This document shows positions 40,301-48,297 of a stretch of 64,000 bases of DNA, piece after piece. The notes below the pieces were generated by a model that saw only the letters and a list, made by a program, of their open reading frames with translations, searched no databases and had not been told where the DNA came from. The translations under genes and the position numbers were made by a program. The number at the start of each line of letters is the position of its first letter. Positions within the stretch are counted from its first letter, which is position 1. This DNA is from Chondrus crispus (taxonomy: Eukaryota; Rhodophyta; Florideophyceae; Gigartinales; Gigartinaceae): positions 131,888 to 195,887 of the forward strand of contig NW_005179076.1 of assembly GCF_000350225.1 (NCBI RefSeq), given 5' to 3'.

Positions 40301-41553
40301 CAAATCATCGTTGAGCGTGGCGAGTAGATGTAACGGACACAAAAAGACCTTCCTTGTTTCCCGAAATGCAAGGTTCTCGCACTCAGACAGTAGCCGAGTC
40401 TGATCGCGCTGTGAATTCCAAGAAACGCTCCCATCATTCCCCCTTCCCGTCGGTGAATAGGCCAGAAGATTTGTGCAAATAAAACGAAGGCGATGAAGAG
40501 GAGGGGTATCATTTCCCAAAGCACGCATAACAAGAACAGCTTTCTCAAAGCTAAATCCCGATGTGTGACTAAAGAGCATAACCGAGAGAAATCGATACAT
40601 GTCGGGCATCGTAAGAGGCTCCTCTTCGCTTCGATGCATACGAATGCTCTCGTTGATCCAATCCAACATTTGCCGCAACAACCCCTGGCATAACAGAATG
40701 ACAAAACCGCAACGACCACGCAAAATTCCTCTCACTGCGCACTCTGTGATAAGCTTCTCGACTGCATTTTGGCAGAACAGTCTTGCTCTATTCCCAACCA
40801 CGATGTTCGTAAACTCTTCCTCCATCATGACTGATGCGCACTCATTACGTATCACCTTCCATCCTTGTGACGGGTCCGATTGATTTCTTCCACCCCTTGT
40901 TCCACCTCGACCTCGGCCACGTCCCCTTCCACGCCCACCACGCGAACCTCTTCCTTCTCGCGAGCCTCGTCGACGCGCGGCGGATCCACGGCGCGACCCT
41001 TGTGCACCGCGCGTCCCTCGTCCGACGCTTGACCCTCGTCCACCACTCGATCCTTGCCCACCCCCCGCACTCTCTTCACCCTGAATTAAGTGTTCAGTGT
41101 TCGGCAGATTTGATGTATCTTCAGGCCGATCGTCAAGTTGATTCGTGGGCAATACCGCATCTGTCGGTGAATGCGACTCTTCCTCAGGGGAGGGGAGGGA
41201 CGGAAACGAGGCAGAAGATGGCATGAGACAAAAGAAATGGGCTGGGGGGAACAGGGAGGTGAATGATGAAGGAATATTGATGGGGCTTCGGCGATAATCT
41301 TGCAGTGGTCACATCTCGGCGGGAAATTCACCGATTTTCGATCTTCAAAATAGATGTGGTGCATAACATCTTGCTACACATCATGCCAATGATTTACAGC
41401 GGAAAAGTGACGAAGAAACGTCTTGAGGATTCTTTCAAAACAGTCTCCAAAACGGGGTTTTTGATCAGTATACTGAACATACAACATGTAACGGCCGTAT
41501 GCTATTTTAAGGTTGTCTTCAGTATACTGATCAAAAAAAGCATTAGGGATATG
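37372..41553. repeat. Inverted repeats flanking the DDE-YqaJ gene
   Basis: The left arm 37372-37408 (CATATCCCTAATGC ... GATCAGTATACTG) and the right arm 41520-41553 (its inverse) match apart from a 3-base gap. Extra copies of GATCAGTRTACTG lie at 37601-37613 and 41463-41475. They frame the gene symmetrically, like transposase-binding ends. Confidence 0.75.
37694..41224 (-). CDS. DDE-like transposase fused to YqaJ/lambda-exonuclease-type nuclease
   Basis: An intact 1176-codon frame from ATG 41224. Residues 1-120 are disordered and end in a Gly/Arg-rich RNA/DNA-binding-like tract. About 200-410 holds a transposase-like core with LLATLNDDLSGTRAVDNQVK, KADKGGHAADSIADALF and VITADRGYGKEAFLDIL, which supply candidate catalytic Asp residues. 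About 640-880 is a lambda-exonuclease fold in motif order: RQFRITGTNAGAFL; GSVNEKAVGHAL (Glu); LACSPDGIVL (Asp); ATVEIKTRV (Glu-x-Lys); and GQILHQLVVM (Gln). Near 1070-1115 is a zinc cluster CTLC ... YQCTLC ... C ... WH, like the cysteine-rich tail of piggyBac transposases. It probably cuts and processes DNA ends in the nucleus. The family name of the DDE part is uncertain; the YqaJ motifs are clear. Confidence 0.8.
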   Translation of the reverse strand: MPSSASFPSLPSPEEESHSPTDAVLPTNQLDDRPEDTSNLPNTEHLIQGEESAGGGQGSSGGRGSSVGRGTRGAQGSRRGSAARRRGSREGRGSRGGRGRGRGRGRGGTRGGRNQSDPSQGWKVIRNECASVMMEEEFTNIVVGNRARLFCQNAVEKLITECAVRGILRGRCGFVILLCQGLLRQMLDWINESIRMHRSEEEPLTMPDMYRFLSVMLFSHTSGFSFEKAVLVMRALGNDTPPLHRLRFICTNLLAYSPTGRGNDGSVSWNSQRDQTRLLSECENLAFRETRKVFLCPLHLLATLNDDLSGTRAVDNQVKMLSQRKADKGGHAADSIADALFRVVLGLRFRRRGEAQTVSVSKLLTTIFDDKGEEAVDGCVITADRGYGKEAFLDILNANGLCSILVMPEHLIRCHPFVGQSFLNVYRNDIEEAADVTTTQSERGSGQGNEEGGRDSMGEIRDSGANVISEGDGEGAAGGQDALSEETRGAHGQGAQFDRPAAFVIPDHGGLGPDVRLATKPISANGKRVGVKKVTAIAVREHGTEKFCKILRFLYTVPPSVGDILNTWIAVPKEKETAGAEILFTRVNGESIHGRSMKEGLENCLRQTCMCLTTAQRCADWFLLRQFRITGTNAGAFLMRNGAVRTALELDGQGEVQERTNEEWFQILSNSWFSSKVSTESMMRGSVNEKAVGHALRRMEMFGEFFEVGMLSVLDAPYLACSPDGIVLLRVDSFKDGAFDEDDIIHVEGTSYVPATVEIKTRVQPASFGQSLAQVSLNLISCIMGDETFHKYIPTEHMGQILHQLVVMSLRFAIYVAASETGVLYRVLIRSPQETINVAREALESLSSPLLRWAYEEPHEIPRFVTGSVPELVESRFPFWQVINRRVLDKGCFHPLKLFKHASQTIYSKTKAGVDGSTQQRAMLRSSTSHLKWEQKLAVQTLKTMALNAFFAFRIYERRSLLVTVESFKTLEKFRNLLNKVQSAADFMFDLSQELLHYAASLEVMDRRKNDMRTDDTAAKISDNDAKRLVGLAKGRKRKRLFFFNSEDGKRLRLSVSGHQPRQGPVHFCTLCGQNSGSWRGHRTTYQCTLCSTFLCIRTYPGLRKSCVEVWHTAKHLSLRSLHPAPQIERQEVPEHGENKGTEPIIGENGATKNHQSPSSEQPVAQRLRSHHRGSV

Positions 41554-41599
41554 TTGCAAATCTATCGCTCTATGCCCGCGCAGACAACGGCGAGACGTC

Positions 41600-43400
41600 A
41601 CAAATCGTCTGCGAAGAGGCGATCGTTCATCGAGACGCCCACCCCTCGCCGTGAATCCCGCGCGGCTGCATGTCTCTCTTCCGCAGCCTGTGCCCTCTTT
41701 CCCTCTTCGTCGCGCGCCCTCCCTTGGGTATTGTCCAACTACGCGCTCTCACGAGTTATCATCGCCAATGGACCGGAGAACAGTCCTCGGAAGCGTCCTT
41801 CAGTACAGTGTACAAGTGGGCTCCGTGCGCGCTTCGCGCGCCAAGCCTGGTCCCTTCCTCCTCCGCTCCTCGTTCTGCACACGCTGTCGTTCCCCGCCCC
41901 GCTGCTCCCCCTCCCTCTGCGCTAACTCTCCCGTCTTCTCTTCGGTCTTTGTCGCATCTTGCCCCCTCGTCCTGGCACACGTTACTAGCCCCTGCGCGTC
42001 ACGCCCGGTCCGCGCCGCCGCCCTCCGCGCCGCCGCCCGCCTGTGTCGCCTTCCCCCCCGGCCGCGGTCCGGTCCCTGCAGCCCGCAAACATGGTCAGCG
42101 CCGCTGCCCTCCGCGCCGCCGTTCGCTTCCGCCTAACAATGCTACCTGGTGGCGGCTCCCGGCACCCACCCGCCCGCGCGCGCCCTCCTGCACCGCCTGC
42201 TGCGACACCTGCCAGGCTCGCAGCGACCACCTTCCGCGTTCTTCGCCCCTCCGTGATGCGCGCGGCCCGCGCCGCCGCCCTCCGCGCCACCGCTCCCACC
42301 ACTACCTCGACCGCCCCTTCCCAAGCGCACCCGTCCACCACGTCCCCGCGCCGCAGGCACACCCCGCCCACCAGCCCGCAGAACGTCTCCGCCACGCCCG
42401 TGTCCGTCCGCCCCGCCACTGCCACCCACCACGCAGGTCGCCCGCCACATCTTGCCGCGCACGGCGCTCTTCGCCGCGTGCTGCCCGCTCATGTTGCGCA
42501 GAAGCTCCACGCAGCTCGCCACCACGCGCGCTTCGCCCGCCGGTCCAGCAGAGTCTCCGCCGCCGCTTGGAACCGCTTTGCGTGGAGCTGCATGCACACC
42601 GCGTCCGCGATCTCGTGCGCACGCCCGTCCCAGCCGCCGCACTCGCCCACCACGGCGTCAACGCCTGCCTCCACTGCTACCCGGCACACCACGTCCGTCA
42701 CCGTCTCTGAGCAACCCAGTTAGCGCCCGCTTGACGTCCCGCCTCCCCCGCCCCCCAACACGCGCGTCCGGTTGAAGCCCGCTCGCCGTCCCGACTCTCT
42801 CGCCCCCCGCACGGGCGCCCGACAGCTTTCGTAGCCCGCTCGCCGTCCGGCCTCCCCCGCCCCCCGGCACACGCGTCCGGTTGAAGACCCTTGTAAAACT
42901 CCACGCCGTCCAGCTCTGGCCAGGTCCGCTCCCGCGCCCTCCGCTCCCCCACGCGCACGCGCGAGTGTGGTGATCCATGCCGCCCCGCCCGGGCGCCCCC
43001 CACCTACCCTCCCCCACCGTCCCTATCGCCGCCCTAGCCCACATCTCCTCCACGTCATCGCCGCACACCCAAAACCGCCCTCCGCTTACCATCATCTTGC
43101 AGCCCACCGTCCCTATCGCCGCCCGTCGCCGCCCCGGTCTGCACTTCCTCGTTGCCGCGCATCCACATCCGCTCCCAAAGTCGGAGCACCACGCGCTGCG
43201 CAACTCCGCCATGAAGAATTCCGGCCCCCCGCGCACCGCCGCCCCGCCCACGTCGCCACGAGCCTCCGGTATTTTGGGCAGCCCCGTGTCTCACGCGTCC
43301 GCCCCCCTGTCGTACGCGTCCAGCTACCACACCGCCGTCACGTGCTCGCAATGCCCGCCCCAGTTCCGCCCACAATGTAGATCCGCGTGGCGCGGTTTAA
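41600..43400. other. GC-rich region with possible kelch-like pseudogene
   Basis: Plus-strand frames are Pro/Ala/Arg-rich and overlap. On the minus strand, pieces near 43230-43380 (YIVGGTGAGIAST, LDAYD, TGLPKIPEARGDVGGAAV) and near 42450 and 43090 (MMVSGGRFWVCGDDVEEMW) recall kelch repeats, broken by many stops. A ~60-bp tandem repeat lies at 42735-42890 (CGCGTCCGGTTGAAG recurring). No intact gene. Confidence 0.3.
41812..42060 (+). repeat. Duplicate of the 5' segment at 43872-44130
   Basis: Both begin ACAAGTGGGCTCCGTGCGCG, continue TTCGCGCGCC, and share a Pro/Ser-rich coding-like start. This is probably the 5' end of the non-LTR family whose ORF1 relic follows the second copy. Confidence 0.6.
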
Positions 43401-43830
43401 ACGGATCCGGGCTAGAATTTGTAGTGTACTGTAGCGCGGCCGCGCTCGGCAGTCCGCACAGTTGTTTTAATTTTAAAATTTAACTTGTCGCCACTTGTCA
43501 GCCTGTACTGTAGTGGGGCCCCGCCCCGCAGTCCGCACAGTAATTTTAATTTAAAAATGTTACACTTGTCGCCACTTGTCACCGCCACGTGTCCCCGTGG
43601 CGGCCTGGCCTGCGGCCAGGCCCCGCCCGTGGCCGCCACTTGTCACGGTAGCGCCAATGGCAACGCGGGGTCATGCGGAATTTTTAAATGACCCACGTAA
43701 TTTCTGCCCATCCCGTAGCCACCACGTGTCCTTGGTGGCCGCTTGGCCTGCGGCCAGGCCGCCCCGCAGCCCCCCGCCACTTGTCACCGCGGCGCCGCCC
43801 CCGTGCGCCAATGGCAACGCGGGAGCGCAA
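43400..43830. repeat. Direct repeats built on CCACTTGTC
   Basis: 43430-43580 has two related units containing TACTGTAG, GCAGTCCGCACAG and CTTGTCGCCACTTGTC. 43570-43830 repeats GGCCTGCGGCCAGGCC with CCACGTGTCC and CCACTTGTCACCG. The block 43672-43798 recurs at 45328-45450. Confidence 0.7.
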
Positions 43831-44069
43831 GGACATACAGACAGACACACAGACAACGATTTTTAGTAGTTGTAGACAAGTGGGCTCCGTGCGCGCTTCG
43901 CGCGCCGAGCCAAATCCCTTCTTTCTCCACTCCTCGCCCCGCACCTCCCGCTCCGCCGTCCCTTCGTCTCTGGTCCACCATCGTTGCCGGCGTTCCCCGC
44001 CCCGCTGCTCCCCCGTCCTCTTCGCTACTGCTCTCGTCCTCTCTCCGGTCTTCGTCGCCCCTTTCCCCC

Positions 44070-44960
44070 TCGTCCTGCCACGCCTACCGCCCCTCCGTGC
44101 TCACTCTGGCTGCAGGTCGCGCTGCTCTCGCCACACTCGCCTCAGTCTTGCTCGCCACCCTTGCCCAGGCCGTTACCCTGGTCGCTACGGTTGGCACTCC
44201 CGTCCGCCTCAACCTCCGTACCGGCGAACCCGTGGCCCCCGCCCACACTGCCCCCTCCCTCTCCACGCTTCTGCTCTCGACTGTTTCGCCGCCGCCCGCG
44301 TTGCCTGGCGCCTACGCCGCGAGGCGCTTCGCTTCCTCAATCCCCGCACTCCCACTTCCGTGCCCCTACCCTTTCGTTATTCTATGGCTCTCACGCTCTA
44401 GACACACGCCCGCGCAATCACACCTCACCCGCCGCCCCGCCCTACTCCACCCAGCCCCTCTACTCGTGCGGCTCGCCCCGCTCCCTCCCTCCCTGCGGCG
44501 GCCTTGCCCTCTCCGTCGCAGACCTCCGCCCCTGCTGCTGCTCTTGCCGCCCCCAAGTAACCGTCACCTCGCGTGCCCGGGCTTGCACCCCCACCTCGCC
44601 TTCCGCTCCACTCATTTCGCCGCCTGTGCACCTCCCGCTCGGCTTCCTGCTCCGACCTTTGCAGTTACTGCTCCCGACGTCCCCACCCTTGCTGCTGCTG
44701 CCGCTGCCCCAGCTTCGTCGCGTGCGCTCTCAGCGACTCTCCCGCCCTCCGCTCTCCTGGTTCCCCTCCCCTCCTGCCTCCTTTGACCGCCCTACGATCC
44801 CTCCTCCCCTTATGATGCGCTTCCCCCATCCCCCGCCTGCCCGCCTCTTCTTGATCAAGCCGATCACAGCCACCTTCCCCTCTGCACGCCGTTTCCGTAG
44901 GCTCTCCTTCTCGTCCGTCGCGGTGCCGCTCCCACACCCACAGTCATCGCAGTTAGTCAA
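44070..44960 (+). pseudogene. Relic of non-LTR retrotransposon ORF1
   Basis: Pieces in shifting frames match the first protein of the element at 59.5 kb: SVLTLAAGRAALATLAS and ATVGTPVRLNLRTGEPV here, against SVLTLAAARAALAAPSS and RTVGNPIRLDPRTGEPV there. Then AWRLRREALRFLNPRTPTSV matches CRLTREAARLLNRRTPTAV. Frameshifts are frequent. Downstream Pro/Ser-rich sequence runs to about 45300. It shows the element family has several copies nearby. Confidence 0.7.
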
Positions 44961-45309
44961 TCTTCTCTCTCGTACGCTGCGAACCCCGCGGAAGGAGCGC
45001 AGCGCGACCGCCTGGGCGTCAATTCCCGGCCCCCCTCACCCGCGCGCGTCTTCTTGCGCTGCCGGCTGTGACACCTGCCCGCCTCGCAGCGACAGTCTTC
45101 GGCGTTCCTCGCCCCTGCCCCTCGCGCCGGCGCTCGCCCCCACCCCCTTCGCCCCCGGGCGCGGTCCGGCCCCTTCCGCACGCGCTCCGCACCCACCTCT
45201 CGGGCCTCGTCAGCGGCCTCTGCCTTCACCCACCGTGCGCGACCCTCGCGACAGCGTGGCCATGCGAGCCCCCTCGCCCCCCGCCAGTGACACACCCTTT
45301 CCCCTCGCC

Positions 45310-46050
45310 GCTGCCGCCTCTGAGGTCATGCGGAATTTTTAAATGACCCACGTAGTTTCTGCCCATCCCGTAGCCGCCACGTGTCCTTGGTGGCCGCTTG
45401 GCCTGCGGCCAGGCCGCCCCGCAGCCCCCCGCCACTTGCCACCGCCACGTGTCCCCGTGGCGGCCTGGCCTGCGTCCAGGCCGTTCCTCACGTGGCCGTG
45501 ACGTGTACGCCGTGTCGCCCCCGTGCGCCCAAAATTTGTTTTCCGGCGAAAAGGCACATCGGAAAAATTGAAAATATTAGGCGCACCAATCAGCACGGCG
45601 GCTTCTACAGAGCGCACCAATGGCAACGCGGGAACTCACAGACACACAGACTGTCACGCCACGTGTCCCCGTAATTAAATCACGGCCCCGCCGCTTCCTA
45701 CACGTGTCCGCGTGGCCGCCTGGCCTGCAGCCAGGCCGCCCCACACGTGGCCGCCACTTGTCGCCGCAGCGCCCCCGTGCGCCATACGGCCAGGCCGCCC
45801 CGCACGTGGCCGCCACTTGTCGCCGCAGCGCCCCCGTGTGCCAATGAGAACACGTGCGGGAGCGCACGAANNNNNNNNNNNNNNNNNNNNNNNNNNNNNN
45901 NNNNNNNNNNNNNNNNNNNNNNNNNNNNNNNNNNNNNNNNNNNNNNNNNNNNNNNNNNNNNNNNNNNNNNGGCCGCCCCGCACGTGGCCGCCACTTGTCA
46001 CCGCGGCGCCGCCCCCGTGCGCCAATGGCAACGCGTGCGGGAGCGCACGA
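45310..46050. repeat. GC-rich tandem repeats spanning an assembly gap
   Basis: Units of about 60-90 bp contain GGCCGCCCCGCACGTGGCC, GCCACTTGTC and GCGCCAATG. 45871-45970 is a run of 100 Ns inside the array, so copy number and length here are unknown. Frames crossing it are artefacts. Confidence 0.85.
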
Positions 46051-46129
46051 ACACACATACACAAACACACAGACAGACAGACACGGAAATTAGTATTCGC
46101 GGGGAATTAGTATACGCGGGGATCGGCGC

Positions 46130-46248
46130 TCGGATAGATCCCAAAATTGTTCTATTCGATTTCGGAAAGCGATAGAATTGCGCGGTGGGGTTGAAAATTG
46201 TGAGCGGAAATTCTATTGATCAAATAGATGTGCGCGGTGGGGTTGCTC
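46130..46248. repeat. Right end of the TTA-type transposon, second copy
   Basis: Nearly identical to 37103-37231; ends CGCGGTGGGGTTGCTC followed by TTA. It overlaps the 3' end of the pogo-like relic by about 29 bases, so that relic's tail lies in transposon sequence. Confidence 0.8.
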
Positions 46249-46793
46249 TTAGAGTCTGCTGTTGTTGCCATTGACCCTGTCTCTCATGCCTAGCTTCTAG
46301 AAAAGCTCGTTTTGCGGACCTCAAGTGCGATAAGGCATTGCTCACATCGCACTCCACACCCAGACTCTCCAAAGACCCAAACAACCTTGCTAGCACTACA
46401 GCACTCGGTACGGCCCGCCTCTCCGTAATTTCACACTCGTCTTCTGCCACAGAATCACCCATCATGGCATCACTGGCAGACTGATTCTGTAGCTCTCCAC
46501 CATAATGTATTGAATCGCAAGCATCACTAATAGAAGCTTCTGCCACAAGCTCATTAGTCTCGATCTGAATCCATTCCTCCACATCTTTCCTGCGGAATTC
46601 TGCAGTTTCTGCAAGGCCGTCTTCTGGCACCAGGCTCAGTCGGAGAAACCCTACTACACTATCCACCATATATTTATCAATTTCTGTTTCATTTCGACCA
46701 ACTTTCCGACCTGCAGCAGATGCCCAACCTCGATTTTCTGTGCAATCGTAAGGCGCGTACGCTTCGCTTTGGCGATCTTTTCAGGATTCATGT
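46220..46793 (-). pseudogene. Internally deleted pogo/CENP-B-type transposase
   Basis: From an ATG near 46793 a short frame reads AKRTRLTIAQKIEVGHLLQ, the N-terminal helix-turn-helix of pogo/CENP-B transposases. It ends after about 40 codons. A second frame (46220-46669) continues with the C-terminal region, RRKDVEEWIQIETNELV then SHLRSAKRAFLEA, which is paralogous to the protein at 50605-51039 (SSHLRKARRIIFEA). The DDE core between them is missing, so this is a dead deletion product. Confidence 0.62.
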
Positions 46794-47041
46794 TAGGGTC
46801 TTTGAGTGAGGTGCTATCACGTCACCAAGTGAGCTGAGGCGCATGAGGAGTGGCCGATGACGACGTCGTGCATGACACGTGGCAGAACCTGTGTCTGCCG
46901 GTTTTGGCGGCACTAATTCGGGGGTGGCAATAATGAAAGCGGCACTATTGCGCGTCACCCCCCCCTCTGTAATGATAAACAGCCACTCTTCCACTGGCGC
47001 AAAATTATCTCTGAGTTCTGAACAGACCCATCATCGGCACA
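46788..47041. other. Spacer, nothing recognised
   Basis: Between the pogo relic and the carotenoid-oxygenase fragment. A 68-codon minus-strand frame (46788-46994) has no recognisable motif. Confidence 0.4.
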
Positions 47042-47600
47042 TCATGTGTGAAACGTTCCATGGAAGCTTGGCGGTAACCGCATGGGCAGCTCAGCGCGTG
47101 CGACCTCAGTCATAGTGCGAGCGTCCAGAACGAGTAAGGCAGAGCTATCCTTCAGGTTGTCCAATGCCAGCACGACAAGACAGCCCGCATCCACTTCAAT
47201 ACCATTCGGGTCTGGGACAAAAATGGGTTCTCCCAAAGTCTGTTGCGGTGCAACATAAGACTTGACGATTCCGGTGTCTACATCCACTTTTCAATACTAC
47301 CGTTAAACTGCTCCCGCCGTTATTGGAAAGACCGTACACATATTGGCATGCTCCTTCCCGTATTCTTGGCGAGACTGCAGCGAACTCCAAGGCTATATCC
47401 ATCAGCACCCGAGATGATGCCTTTGGCATAGAGGTCGAGTATCGGGCGCCGTCATCAGCTATGTTGGGGAGTGTGGATCGCACGGGTATGGCGTGGGCTA
47501 TGTCGCCTCCCCGCACTATATTTTCTATTCGGAGGTCTTGCAGAATTTTGCAATCGTTGAGCAAGGACAGATCAATCATGACATGGCCGTCCTGCTATAG
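47042..47600 (-). pseudogene. Carotenoid cleavage oxygenase C-terminal fragment
   Basis: The minus strand reads MIDLSLLNDCKILQDLRIEN, ARYSTSMP, then YVYGLSNNGG. After a frameshift near 47290 it reads VDVDTGIVKSYVAPQQTLGE, PIFVPDPNG, LLVLDARTMTEVARAELP and FHGTF. These are the last blades of the carotenoid-oxygenase (RPE65/CCD) propeller, ending with the conserved FHGTF that includes an iron-ligand His. The first two thirds of the protein are absent and the frame is broken, so this is a truncated pseudogene. These enzymes normally cut carotenoids to apocarotenoids. Confidence 0.8.
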
Positions 47601-48297
47601 CTGATGGCACGAGGGTGCACTATTGACGGGTACCTACTGTACCTAGATCAAATCGCGCACGTGTGCTCTCACAGGTAGAATTTGGTTTCACAGTTTTTTG
47701 CCGCGTGGCATCTCGCATTCAGTGCAGGGAAAAGATTGGAATGAGGACAAGTGAGGAATACTGTACGTGAAGCTATTCCACACTACCCTTCAACAGATTA
47801 TTGAAACTACTCATTTGCACGTCCGGTAGAGAACAGACAGATCGCAGTCAGACACTCTTTCCGAGATGAAAGAAAGCATCAATTTGTTTGGTAAAGAGTC
47901 TTGGCGTGTATGTCGTCACCCGTGTAGATCCTTTTCATACAACAGGAGCTTCATGCGTATTACACCGAAGTTCTCTGTGCAGTTTGCACGTGAAAGCCGG
48001 GTAACGCATGCGTATCCCAAACATGGTCACTACATGTCGGAATGAACTGAAGTGATCAGATAGTCTGAAGCTCACTGCTAATTTGCGGATAGGTTTCAAT
48101 GCTTTTGATCTTCCTGTCGTTCTGCATCTTGCAGTCTGTTACTGACAATCGGCCGCACATGAGTTGACCGTCTTCTGAAATTTGGTGTCCTCGATAGAAC
48201 TATAGCCTCCTTTTTACTGCCCACTGCGCAGTACTATTGCTATTCGTCAAGGACGACTGTTGTGCATGGTTATGCACCAGATATGGTGTACCGTATT
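47601..48297. other. Intergenic, nothing recognised
   Basis: AT-richer, no ORF of note, no repeat that I can see. It may hold the 3' flank of the REase-kinase gene. Confidence 0.5.

Larger units (their letters stand above)
37235..46248. mobile_element. 9-kb unit bounded by 16-bp inverted repeats and TTA
   Basis: The left terminus GAGCATCCCCACCGCG (37235-37250) and the right terminus, inverse of GAGCAACCCCACCGCG (46233-46248), match at 15 of 16 positions. TTA flanks both (37232-37234 and 46249-46251). Ends and target duplication fit the PIF/Harbinger type. Inside are the DDE-YqaJ gene and GC-rich repeats, probably later insertions. Whether the transposase belongs to these ends is not shown. 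Confidence 0.6.

Noticed and set aside
41670-45342. Pro/Arg/Ser-rich plus-strand ORFs of 226-452 codons
   Set aside because: Overlapping frames of low-complexity GC-rich DNA; only the short segments homologous to ORF1 of the 59.5 kb element are supported.
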